A DNA stretch of 33,302 bases from Candidatus Stahliibacteriota bacterium (lineage in GTDB: Bacteria > Hydrothermota > UBA3072): assembly GCA_030668705.1 (NCBI GenBank), contig DAOVFB010000006.1:1-33302 (forward strand), read 5' to 3'. The notes beneath the pieces are model-generated. The model saw nothing but the letters and a program-made list of their open reading frames with translations. It was not told the origin of the DNA and did not search any database. This document shows positions 24,767 through 32,033 of this stretch, in pieces. Position 1 is the first letter of the stretch, and the number at the start of each line of letters is the position of its first letter. A program made the translations under genes and the position numbers.

Positions 24767-25243
24767 ATGAAATATCTTGCTATTACACTTTCCGTTGTAC
24801 TCATTCTTTCTGGTTGTGCAAAACGTGAAACAGTAACCCACGAACCGACAGGGGAAGAGAATATACTATTTGAAGAAATTACCGAGGATACTACTAATAT
24901 CGGAGATATTACATTTACAGAAGTAGAGAAAGAGCCTACAGAAGAGGAAACCTCAATCTTTGAGGAAAAGGAGCCAGAAGTAGAAACTACTACACCGGAA
25001 AAGAGACAGGGCTATAGAGTTCAGATAAAGGCTTTTAAAAATGAAACCAGCGCCCAAAAAGAAGCAGAGAGAGCTCGAAATTTCCTGATGCGGGATGTAT
25101 ATGTTGAATATATTGCACCGCACTATAAGTTAAGAGTAGGAAACTTCTTACATAGAAGCGATGCGGAACACTATAGAATTCAGGTTATAAATAAGGGATA
25201 TAAAGGAGCTTTCATAGTAGAAACCACTATCGTTGTACAGTGA
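24767..25243 (+). CDS. SPOR-domain lipoprotein
   Basis: A 158-residue lipoprotein: hydrophobic residues 5-15, lipobox LSGC with Cys17. A low-complexity acidic linker rich in Glu and Thr (about residues 20-80) leads to a C-terminal SPOR domain beginning GYRVQIKAFKNETSAQKEAE and ending GYKGAFIVETTI. SPOR domains bind denuded septal peptidoglycan, so this is probably an outer-membrane-anchored septal or cell-wall-binding protein. AAAGGAGG precedes the ATG. It overlaps rdgB by 4 bases. Confidence 0.87.
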   Translation: MKYLAITLSVVLILSGCAKRETVTHEPTGEENILFEEITEDTTNIGDITFTEVEKEPTEEETSIFEEKEPEVETTTPEKRQGYRVQIKAFKNETSAQKEAERARNFLMRDVYVEYIAPHYKLRVGNFLHRSDAEHYRIQVINKGYKGAFIVETTIVVQ

Positions 25244-25833
25244 GATTGCTCGTTGCCTCAAAGAACAGGGGCAAGATAAAGGAAATCAGGTCTATTGTAG
25301 AAGGAAGTGTAAAAGTCCTATCTCCACTTGACTTATCTCTCGACCTTTCTATATTAGAGGATGGAAATACCCTTAAGGAGAATGCCATCAAGAAGGCTGT
25401 TCTGTATTTTGGGGCAACGGGTATAGTTACCCTGGGAGAAGATACAGGACTGGAAGTAGATTTTCTTCGGGGAAGACCCGGTATTTATTCAGCACGATTC
25501 AGTGGTGGCGGGGATGCAGAAAACAGAAAAAAATTATTGGATAGGTTGGGAAAAACCGAGAACAGAGCTGCTCGCTTCAGGACGGTGATGGTATTAGCAC
25601 TTAAGGATAATTGGATTGAGTGCTTTGAGGGAATTCTGGAGGGGAAAATTGGTAGGGAAGAGAGGGGAAGTGGTGGTTTCGGATATGACTCTGTATTTAT
25701 CCCTTCTGGTTTTAAGGAAACCCTCGCGGAAATGAGCTATGAAGAAAAGAATAAAATTAGCCATAGAAGGCTTGCATTAAACAAGGTTTTAGATTTTTTA
25801 GAAAGAGAACGGGAACGGGTGGAAGATTTGTGA
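25240..25833 (+). CDS. rdgB: Non-canonical purine NTP pyrophosphatase (RdgB/HAM1)
   Basis: A 197-residue house-cleaning enzyme that hydrolyses ITP, dITP and XTP to monophosphates. The substrate-binding SKNRGKIKEI (residues 5-14), the LGEDTGLEVDFLRGRPGIYSARF block with catalytic Asp, and GGFGYDSVFIP plus SHRRLAL near the C-terminus are intact. GTG start overlaps the SPOR gene stop by 4 bases. The stop lies only 9 bases before tRNA-Pro, with no visible promoter or terminator between, so the tRNAs may be cotranscribed. Confidence 0.95.
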   Translation: MRLLVASKNRGKIKEIRSIVEGSVKVLSPLDLSLDLSILEDGNTLKENAIKKAVLYFGATGIVTLGEDTGLEVDFLRGRPGIYSARFSGGGDAENRKKLLDRLGKTENRAARFRTVMVLALKDNWIECFEGILEGKIGREERGSGGFGYDSVFIPSGFKETLAEMSYEEKNKISHRRLALNKVLDFLERERERVEDL

Positions 25834-25842
25834 AAATAAATA

Positions 25843-25917
25843 CGGGGTGTAGCGCAGCCTGGATAGCGCACCTGCTTTGGGAGCAGGGGGTCGGTGGTTC
25901 AAATCCACTCACCCCGA
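25843..25917 (+). tRNA. tRNA-Pro(TGG)
   Basis: Acceptor CGGGGTG/CACCCCG, D stem GCGC/GCGC, anticodon stem CCTGC/GCAGG with loop TTTGGGA (anticodon TGG), T arm GGTGG-TTCAAAT-CCACT, discriminator A. No encoded CCA. Confidence 0.97.
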
Positions 25918-25919
25918 GA

Positions 25920-25993
25920 GCGCCTGTAGCTCAATAGGATAGAGCATCGGACTTCTAATCCGAGGGTTGGGGGTTCGATTCCTCCCAGGCGTA
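25920..25993 (+). tRNA. tRNA-Arg(TCT)
   Basis: Acceptor GCGCCTG/CAGGCGT (first pair G-U), anticodon stem TCGGA/TCCGA with loop CTTCTAA (anticodon TCT, reading AGA and AGG), T arm GGGGG-TTCGATT-CCTCC, discriminator A. It starts 2 bases after tRNA-Pro. Reads the main Arg codons used in these genes. Confidence 0.97.
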
Positions 25994-26002
25994 ATAAGAA
26001 AT

Positions 26003-26077
26003 GGTGAATGTAGCTCAATCGGTAAGAGCGCTGGACTGTGGCTCCAGAGGTTGGGGGTTCAATTCCCCTCATTCACC
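26003..26077 (+). tRNA. tRNA-His(GTG)
   Basis: Acceptor GTGAATG/CATTCAC with an encoded G-1 at 26003 facing discriminator C at 26077, as His tRNAs require. Anticodon stem CTGGA/TCCAG with loop CTGTGGC (anticodon GTG), T arm GGGGG-TTCAATT-CCCCT. Confidence 0.97.
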
Positions 26078-26084
26078 CAAGAAT

Positions 26085-26157
26085 GCGCCAGTAGCTCAGG
26101 TGGCAGAGCAGCGGACTCTTAATCCGCGGGTCGGGGGTTCAAATCCTCCCTGGCGTA
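26085..26157 (+). tRNA. tRNA-Lys(CTT)
   Basis: Acceptor GCGCCAG/CTGGCGT (first pair G-U), D stem GCTC/GAGC, anticodon stem GCGGA/TCCGC with loop CTCTTAA (anticodon CTT, reading AAG), T arm GGGGG-TTCAAAT-CCTCC, discriminator A. A TTT isoacceptor must lie elsewhere. Confidence 0.97.
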
Positions 26158-26172
26158 TTTTCCATAACACAT

Positions 26173-26204
26173 AAAAAAAACCCGGGTGAACCCGGGTTTT
26201 TTTT
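26173..26204. terminator. Bidirectional intrinsic terminator
   Basis: A 9-bp stem AACCCGGGT/ACCCGGGTT with a GA loop, flanked by an A-run before and a T-run after. It ends the tRNA transcript on the plus strand and can equally stop the convergent lipoprotein gene (ending at 26234) on the minus strand. Confidence 0.92.
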
Positions 26205-26233
26205 GTTAAAATATAAAAAGAGAAGGTATTGTT

Positions 26234-26881
26234 CTAATCCGTTCTATACAGCAAATAATCCTGGGTAACGTCGAAATCCTTTCCTTCGCCGTAATCATCT
26301 GTTCCATAGAAGTGGACTTCCACCTGAACCGTCTTCCATCCAGGGTCATTGTGGTCAACGTACATCATCTTTACCGCATCCCTTACACTAATAGCCCAGC
26401 CAAAAAGACTAACCCTAAGGGTATCCTCTCTCCTTGTGGAAGCCATGAGGCGAAGACCAATATTGGAATACCTTTGACTCTGAAACAGGAACTCATTATC
26501 TTCCCCTACTGCTCCACTCCGATAGAATTCACAGTAATAGCCATCCAGATAAGCATCTACCCCATTCCTGACCCAGAAGGTCACAGAATCAACCCCTACC
26601 TCAGACCAGTAGTGTTTCAAAGGAACTATCCATACAATATTACCATGTAAAGTATCCCTGTAGGGAAAAGCAGGGTCTAAATAATATCGCTCAGGGTCAG
26701 GATTATAGTAAGAGCCACCTCCCGGTTGTGTATCTATAACGGTCCTATCAAATTCTGCAACATCAAACCCATGGGGATTTGTGGCCCATATTTCAACCTC
26801 AGGTGCGGGGATACCATAACAAGAGAATAACATAAATATTAAGATAAGAGAAATTCCAAAAAATAGATACCTTCTCTTCAT
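26234..26881 (-). CDS. Hypothetical lipoprotein
   Basis: A 215-residue protein I do not recognise. It starts with Arg/Lys, a hydrophobic helix (residues 6-18) and lipobox LFSC with Cys21, so it should be an exported lipoprotein. The mature part is rich in Tyr, Trp and Asp, with beta-type stretches such as VEIWATNPHG, GNIVWIVPLKHYW, VTFWVRNGVDAYLDGYYCEF and KTVQVEVHFYGTDDYGEGKD. The last resembles a proline-poor immunoglobulin-like or carbohydrate-binding strand order, but no family can be named. AAGGAGGA precedes the ATG. A promoter overlaps the 3' end of the upstream DUF4388 gene, so it may have its own transcript. Confidence 0.7.
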   Translation of the reverse strand: MKRRYLFFGISLILIFMLFSCYGIPAPEVEIWATNPHGFDVAEFDRTVIDTQPGGGSYYNPDPERYYLDPAFPYRDTLHGNIVWIVPLKHYWSEVGVDSVTFWVRNGVDAYLDGYYCEFYRSGAVGEDNEFLFQSQRYSNIGLRLMASTRREDTLRVSLFGWAISVRDAVKMMYVDHNDPGWKTVQVEVHFYGTDDYGEGKDFDVTQDYLLYRTD

Positions 26882-26901
26882 ATATCCTCCTTATTTTTTA
26901 T

Positions 26902-26930
26902 ACTTTACACCATAAATCAATATTTGTCAA
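26902..26930 (-). promoter_or_regulatory. Candidate promoter of the hypothetical lipoprotein
   Basis: Minus-strand TTGACA (26930-26925) lies inside the last codons of the DUF4388 gene and is followed after 17 bases by TAAAGT (26907-26902). TATAAA further down is too far (22 bases). Confidence 0.4.
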
Positions 26931-27825
26931 CCCTTTGCACAACATTTTTTACACTACTTATGAAATCCTCAAATTTATCCAGCTTGAATCTGACGAAAAA
27001 GAATAGATTGAATAGGATGAACCCAATGAGCAAAACTTTCTTGAATATAGCCTTAAAGGGGACCCTGTATTTCCGGATTATCCTTTTATCTATCTCTATC
27101 TCAGTCCCTTTTACTCCTTCTTCTACTCTCTCAAGAAGCCCTATCTCAATGAGTTTGTATACAGCGTTATAAGTCTGAAACTTCCCGAGTCCAACCGTTT
27201 TTACGAGTTCCCCCACGGTAATACCATCGCTGAATTTCTCTAAAATCTTTCTTTCCTTATTTCCAAGTTCTACCGTTATTTCAGGTTTCTCCCTTCCCCG
27301 CAAAGCTACATTATCACCCGGAAGAACAGACCTGATCTGCGGCCATTCATCGATCCTCCTCATCCCTTCCATTACTAATGCATTGGGATCCAGCTCAACC
27401 GATACGGTAGAATGCCGATAAAGAACCTTCCCAGCATCAAATGAATACCTACCGGTTTTCCAGGTAAGAACTTCATCCATAATTTCCTGAATTTTGAACG
27501 ATATTATCTCACGAAGGTCTCCGGCTCTAATCTTATCTTCCTGGAGAAGAACCTGAAATACCGAAAGATCCAGTTCTTTTGCTCTCCCAGTGCAGCCTAT
27601 TAATTCCTCCTCGGATACCTTGCCTATGCGGATGATATATTCGTTTATAGAATGAAAGAAGTCTTCTCCTTTATAGGCTGCAGCTGCAATCTTTCCCTTC
27701 TTTAATCCGAAGCTAACTTCTTCCCTCATAGACTTCATCAGGAGGACTCCATCGGCTTCATGCAGAGATAGGAATTGTACTACCTCTGGGACAGAAAATT
27801 CCTCTATACTACCTTCCATTTCCAT
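26917..27825 (-). CDS. DUF4388-domain protein with winged-helix segment and C-terminal membrane anchor
   Basis: A 302-residue protein. Residues 1-100 (MEMEGSIEEFSVPEVVQFLS, then ADGVLLMKS and SFGLKKGKIAAAAYKGED) match DUF4388, the PatA N-terminal-like domain common near MglA/roadblock and two-component systems. The next part includes VLTWKTGRYSFDAG, another DUF4388 hallmark. Residues about 190-235 look like a winged helix (KERKILEKFSDGITVGELVK). One membrane helix (VLLIGFILFNLFFFVRF) is near the C-terminus, an unusual tail. It overlaps the upstream membrane-protein gene by 17 bases. Likely a membrane-tethered signalling protein; no ligand or target is known. Confidence 0.75.
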   Translation of the reverse strand: MEMEGSIEEFSVPEVVQFLSLHEADGVLLMKSMREEVSFGLKKGKIAAAAYKGEDFFHSINEYIIRIGKVSEEELIGCTGRAKELDLSVFQVLLQEDKIRAGDLREIISFKIQEIMDEVLTWKTGRYSFDAGKVLYRHSTVSVELDPNALVMEGMRRIDEWPQIRSVLPGDNVALRGREKPEITVELGNKERKILEKFSDGITVGELVKTVGLGKFQTYNAVYKLIEIGLLERVEEGVKGTEIEIDKRIIRKYRVPFKAIFKKVLLIGFILFNLFFFVRFKLDKFEDFISSVKNVVQRVDKY

Positions 27826-29584
27826 AAGATGTAAGCCTCCATGTCAAGATTAGCATTATGAAATAATAAAAAATAAGAGAAAATATGTATATATTATTAC
27901 CGATAAATGCCCTGTATTGAATTGTTGACCCCGCAAGAGAATAGAAGGGGCCGATATATATAGTAAGTAACAAAGAAGTCACAAAAAGAAGCCACACACC
28001 CGTGAGCCATCTTTTTCTGTATAGGTGCGCGCTTCCAGGAAGTATCATATTCATAACAAAATTACCAAACCTTGCTGTCCTATGAGATTTTTTTACTATA
28101 CGCCTCTTGAGTCTTTCTCGTATACTCTTTGACTTCGTAAGAGACAATTCCTTGACGCAAATATCACATATTATTTCCCCCTCTATCTTAATCCCTCTTA
28201 TTATAATTCTACCACAGATAGGGCAAAACTCATCTTTTGACCTCCTACTAAAAACCAACAAAAGTAAAAAGACTGCAAGAATAAAGAAATAATATACTCT
28301 ACCCTCCTTAATATATTGAATTATGCCGCTTACCCTAACTATACTCCCAAATAGCCAACCATCCGGGGGATATTGATATACCGGAGGAACCCTATCTGTA
28401 AATTCCGGACCACTTTTTGCTGCTATATCGAGATACATAGAAGCCTTTTCAAAATCAAGTTGATCGAGATATATATTGGCCATAGTCAGATTGGCTATGG
28501 GATTATGGGGTTCCATAGATATTATCTTCTTACAAAGGCTCAATGCCTCCTCATATTGCCCTTTAGAAAAATATACAGAAGATAAGTTCGTCAAGAATAT
28601 TAAGCTCTTTTTATTTTCATAGCCTTTTTGAAACAGCAACTCGGCCCGGGAAAGCTCGCCATTCCTTCCCATCTCAATACCCTTCACTGTATACCCATAT
28701 GGAGATCGTGGTTCATCTATGCCATAATTATATGGGTCATATCGCGCCTTGAATGAGTTATATATAGGACCATCCAGATCGGCATTCAATCTTACCTTAT
28801 AAGTGTATATAGTAGTCAAGGGCAAAATCACAGAGAGGAAAGCGAGCCTTATTAAAACACCTCTTGGCATCTTCGTAAGAGAGATACCTGTAAGTATTGC
28901 AAGGAATGGTAATATGGGAAGCCAGACAAAGAGGCAAAACAGTAAAGCCGGTACGCTTAACCCATTAATGCCCATCTTTACCCTCACCCACTCGGAAATG
29001 AACGGTACCGAGCGAACCAGACCTAAAATAACAAGGGCTATATATACAAGGGCGAAAAAGATAATTAAAAAAAACATAAAATTAATAAGAAGAGTGACCT
29101 TGTTATCAAAAAACCTGTAAGTAGAAAAATACCCCTTGAGACCCTCGCACACTCTCCTCCAATCTCTAATATTATATTTTAAAAGAATAAGGGGAACAAT
29201 CCTGTTGGATGGATCCAGATCCAGTGCAAATTTGAGCTCCCTCTGTCCACTCTCAATCTTATTGGCTTTTAAATCCTTTAAACCCTGTTTTAAATATTTC
29301 CCCGACAGAGTTGAGTGAGTAAACCCATTATCGCCTCTAATTACCTTAAGTAATCTGCCTTCTACAAAATCACTTTTAGAATAGAGAGAACGGGAAAGTA
29401 ATGTCGAGTCCAGCTTAAAAAGACCTTGAATAGAACTCATACTCTCTATTGATTCTTTAAAGTCCAATAAGGAATTTTTATCTTCGACTCCTATGAGTTT
29501 ATTCTGAAGAAATGAACTTAGACTCAAGTTCTCATAAGATAGAGAATAATTAAAAATGGTAAAGAAAAGAAGCGAAAATATCAT
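27809..29584 (-). CDS. Multi-pass membrane protein with TPR repeats and a zinc ribbon
   Basis: A 591-residue protein of unknown function. After an N-terminal signal-like segment (residues 1-17) come three predicted membrane helices (about 165-190, 208-235, 243-262). Next is a TPR region (about 300-390; LTNLSSVYFSKGQYEEALSL and ANLTMANIYLDQLDFEKASM), another helix (about 430-445), a four-cysteine zinc ribbon (CPICGR and, about 20 residues on, CDIC), a basic stretch, and two final helices (about 520-540, 565-585). It overlaps the upstream DUF4292-like gene by 4 bases and the DUF4388 gene by 17. The zinc ribbon on the opposite side of a membrane helix from the TPRs suggests cytoplasm-envelope linkage. 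Confidence 0.75.
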   Translation of the reverse strand: MIFSLLFFTIFNYSLSYENLSLSSFLQNKLIGVEDKNSLLDFKESIESMSSIQGLFKLDSTLLSRSLYSKSDFVEGRLLKVIRGDNGFTHSTLSGKYLKQGLKDLKANKIESGQRELKFALDLDPSNRIVPLILLKYNIRDWRRVCEGLKGYFSTYRFFDNKVTLLINFMFFLIIFFALVYIALVILGLVRSVPFISEWVRVKMGINGLSVPALLFCLFVWLPILPFLAILTGISLTKMPRGVLIRLAFLSVILPLTTIYTYKVRLNADLDGPIYNSFKARYDPYNYGIDEPRSPYGYTVKGIEMGRNGELSRAELLFQKGYENKKSLIFLTNLSSVYFSKGQYEEALSLCKKIISMEPHNPIANLTMANIYLDQLDFEKASMYLDIAAKSGPEFTDRVPPVYQYPPDGWLFGSIVRVSGIIQYIKEGRVYYFFILAVFLLLLVFSRRSKDEFCPICGRIIIRGIKIEGEIICDICVKELSLTKSKSIRERLKRRIVKKSHRTARFGNFVMNMILPGSAHLYRKRWLTGVWLLFVTSLLLTIYIGPFYSLAGSTIQYRAFIGNNIYIFSLIFYYFIMLILTWRLTSYGNGR

Positions 29585-30228
29585 TGCAATTTTAGTGTAT
29601 TATGTTCAATCTGTAGCATATTTTCATCTTTCCTTACAGTAATCCTAAAAGGCTGCTTTAACCCTCCCACTGTCTTAAAGTTGGAATATTCAATTGAAAG
29701 ACTGTTGTCTTTTCCAATCATTGCACGGGTGGGAAGAAAGTCTCGCGATAGGGAAATTTCAAGTTCACTACCGAGTAGAATCCACTCATTATCTAACGGA
29801 ATAACTCTCCAGTTAGACGAATTTGGAATATCCCAGGCAATAAATCGAGCAAGGGTTGCACAAGATAATCCTTCCAGTACAGAAAGAACTTCCCCCCTCA
29901 ATTCCTTACCCTCTCTATCTATTAGCGATATGGAATCCGGGGAAAAATAGAAATCCCCTACAACCATACCAAAGGAACCTAAAAGTTTTCCGGAAAGGAT
30001 TTTTACATCAACCTCATAATAGAAAGAAAAATACGTTGAGTAACGGAATTCTGGACCCGAAATTACCATTTCTCCCGTACCGACTTTTCCCCTAAAACTC
30101 TCCTGCCAACGGGGTATACTGCAGAGAATCTCTTCCTCGGTGAGTTGTTTTTTTATCGTCTGCCTTGCACAATTACAAAAAGAGAGTATTATTAAAAAGC
30201 TTGCAAATAAAATTTTTTCTAATCGCAT
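29581..30228 (-). CDS. Lipoprotein resembling DUF4292/LolB-like outer-membrane proteins
   Basis: A 215-residue exported protein. The frame runs back to 30315, but I start at the ATG at 30228: there the signal MRLEKILFASFLIILSFCNC begins cleanly, the upstream extension would overlap smpB and cover a consensus promoter. Cysteines 18 and 20 are lipid-attachment candidates; neither lipobox is perfect. The mature part (WQESFRGKVGTGEMVISGPE, then LLGSFGMVVGDFYFSPDSIS and FKTVGGLKQPFRITVRK) follows the DUF4292/LolB-like beta-sheet pattern. No ribosome site is visible, in line with leaderless translation. It opens the operon with the TPR/zinc-ribbon and DUF4388 genes. Confidence 0.65.
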   Translation of the reverse strand: MRLEKILFASFLIILSFCNCARQTIKKQLTEEEILCSIPRWQESFRGKVGTGEMVISGPEFRYSTYFSFYYEVDVKILSGKLLGSFGMVVGDFYFSPDSISLIDREGKELRGEVLSVLEGLSCATLARFIAWDIPNSSNWRVIPLDNEWILLGSELEISLSRDFLPTRAMIGKDNSLSIEYSNFKTVGGLKQPFRITVRKDENMLQIEHNTLKLQ

Positions 30229-30234
30229 AGAAAA

Positions 30235-30263
30235 ATTATAATTTAATGAGTAGAATATGTCAA
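30235..30263 (-). promoter_or_regulatory. Consensus sigma70 promoter of a leaderless transcript
   Basis: Minus-strand TTGACA (30263-30258), 17 bases, TATAAT (30240-30235): a perfect match to the consensus. The first base seven positions after the -10 is the A of the ATG at 30228, so transcription should start at the start codon. It lies in the 42-base gap between this gene and divergent smpB. Confidence 0.75.
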
Positions 30264-30270
30264 GACAGTT

Positions 30271-30702
30271 ATGAAAAGTATTGTAAAAAATAGAAAAGCG
30301 GGTTTCACCTATCATATATTAAAAACTTATGAAGCTGGCATTAGTCTTAAAGGGTCGGAAGTAAAATCCATTAGAGATGGAAAGGTTAATATAGAAAATT
30401 CCTATGGCCGGATAGTTGGGGGTGAGGTTTATCTATATGATATGCATATATCTCCCTATGACAAAGCATCCACAAGTATTGACCCGAAAAGGGAACGAAA
30501 AATTTTATTACACAAAGGGCAGATAAGAAAGATAGAAAGTGGTCTCCAGAATAAAGGAATGACACTTATTCCACTGGAAATATACATAGAAAAGGGATTG
30601 GTTAAGGTAAAAATCGGCCTGGCAAAAGGGAAAAGGATATATGAGAAAAGGGATAAAATCATTGAAAATGTCCAAAGAAGAGAAATAAGGAAAAATCTAT
30701 GA
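30271..30702 (+). CDS. smpB: SsrA-binding protein SmpB
   Basis: A 143-residue tmRNA-binding protein needed for trans-translation of stalled ribosomes. The conserved KNRKAGFTYHILKTYEAGIS opening, LKGSEVKSIRDGKVNIENSY, and the GLVKVKIGLAKGKRIYEKRD segment are all present, and a short basic tail (RREIRKNL) ends the chain. No ribosome site is obvious before the ATG. It overlaps the amidase gene by ATGA. The tmRNA gene itself is not in this window. Confidence 0.94.
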   Translation: MKSIVKNRKAGFTYHILKTYEAGISLKGSEVKSIRDGKVNIENSYGRIVGGEVYLYDMHISPYDKASTSIDPKRERKILLHKGQIRKIESGLQNKGMTLIPLEIYIEKGLVKVKIGLAKGKRIYEKRDKIIENVQRREIRKNL

Positions 30703-32033
30703 TTCTCCTATTATTCTCCCTTTCAATAAATCTAAGTGGCCATTTCTATACCCTCCGGGAATATAAAATTGGGAATGAGTATTATATCCTATGCGACTCA
30801 CTAACAAGAAAATTGGAATTATCCTCCCATTGGGATAACAACAAGCAGGTTTTGTCTATCCAAAAAGAAAAAGCTGTATCTATAATTCCGGATAACCCAT
30901 TCATAAAGATTGATGATAAAATATACCAATTAGTCACTCCCCCAGTAAAGATAAATGAAAAGTTGCTCTTGCCTAAATCTTCTCTGGGTCTTATTCTCAG
31001 GAGTATCCTTAACATGAACGCCTTTTTCAAAAATGGAGTTTTGGAAATAGGGACCAGAGTTAACATATACAATTTCAAATGGACAATAGAACCTTCCCTT
31101 ACCAGATATACAATAGAGTGTTCTCCCACTCTCAATCACTTCTTTAACAAGAACAACGGAGAATGGGTGCTCACCCTATTCAACCCTATCTATAACAAAG
31201 AAATACTGGACCAAACCGGAAAAGGCCTTATAGAAGAGATCGAAATCGAGGAAGGTGAAAGCTTCCTCAAATTTAGGTTCAAGACAAAAGACGACTTCCA
31301 AATGGATATAATACGAAAAGGCAAATTCCTCAATATCGAGGTACGTAAATTTGAAAAAAGGAACATACAGACCATAGTAGTTGACGCTGGACATGGCGGT
31401 AAAGATCCAGGTGCAGCTCATGCTGGTCTAAAAGAGAAAGACCTTGTTCTTGATATTTCGAAGAAGTTGGCATCAAAACTCACAGAGGATGGCTTTAATG
31501 TAATAATGACCAGAGTGAACGATGAGTTTCTTCCACTAAAGGAACGCACCTCTATAGCTGATAAAGAAAAAGCTGATTTTTTCGTTTCAATTCACTGTAA
31601 TGCAGCCTATAGTAAAAATAGCATGCATGGAGCAGAGGTGTATTTCCTGTCAGCAGCAAAAAACGACTGGGCAAGAACTGTCGAGGCAACTGAGAACTCC
31701 GCCGTCAGATTTGAATCAGAGGATAACGCTGGTATTCCTGAACTTGACTATATCCTTAACGACCTTGCTCAGACACAATTCTTAAAGGAATCTCAAGAAG
31801 CAGCCATTTATATACAGGAAAGCCTTATCCATAAGTGCGACGTTTACGACCGTGGAGTAAAACAGGCAAACTTTTATGTTCTAAGGCTTAATTATATGCC
31901 TGCCGTTCTTGTAGAAGTGGCATTCCTGACAAATCCAAATGATAGAAAAAAATTGAGAAATGAGAATTTCCTAAGGCAAGCTGCAGATGCTATTGCCGAA
32001 GGTATAAAACAGTATGCGAGAGCACATTTATAA
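30699..32033 (+). CDS. N-acetylmuramoyl-L-alanine amidase (Amidase_3) with N-terminal accessory domains
   Basis: A 444-residue exported cell-wall amidase. A short signal sequence (MILLLFSLSINLSG) is followed by a copper-amine-oxidase-N-like segment (about residues 40-110) and an AMIN-like beta region (about 120-215). The catalytic Amidase_3 domain (about 224-444) has its zinc ligands and base: His in VVDAGHGGKDPG, Glu in GLKEKDLVLD, His in SIHCNAA and Glu in VEVAFLTNP. It cleaves the amide bond between MurNAc and the peptide stem, often in daughter cell separation. It is coupled to smpB by ATGA and overlaps murI by 20 bases. Confidence 0.88.
   Translation: MILLLFSLSINLSGHFYTLREYKIGNEYYILCDSLTRKLELSSHWDNNKQVLSIQKEKAVSIIPDNPFIKIDDKIYQLVTPPVKINEKLLLPKSSLGLILRSILNMNAFFKNGVLEIGTRVNIYNFKWTIEPSLTRYTIECSPTLNHFFNKNNGEWVLTLFNPIYNKEILDQTGKGLIEEIEIEEGESFLKFRFKTKDDFQMDIIRKGKFLNIEVRKFEKRNIQTIVVDAGHGGKDPGAAHAGLKEKDLVLDISKKLASKLTEDGFNVIMTRVNDEFLPLKERTSIADKEKADFFVSIHCNAAYSKNSMHGAEVYFLSAAKNDWARTVEATENSAVRFESEDNAGIPELDYILNDLAQTQFLKESQEAAIYIQESLIHKCDVYDRGVKQANFYVLRLNYMPAVLVEVAFLTNPNDRKKLRNENFLRQAADAIAEGIKQYARAHL

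Noticed and set aside
30229-30315. 29-codon N-terminal extension of the DUF4292-like gene
   Set aside because: It would overlap smpB, cover a consensus promoter and put a polar stretch ahead of a clean signal peptide.
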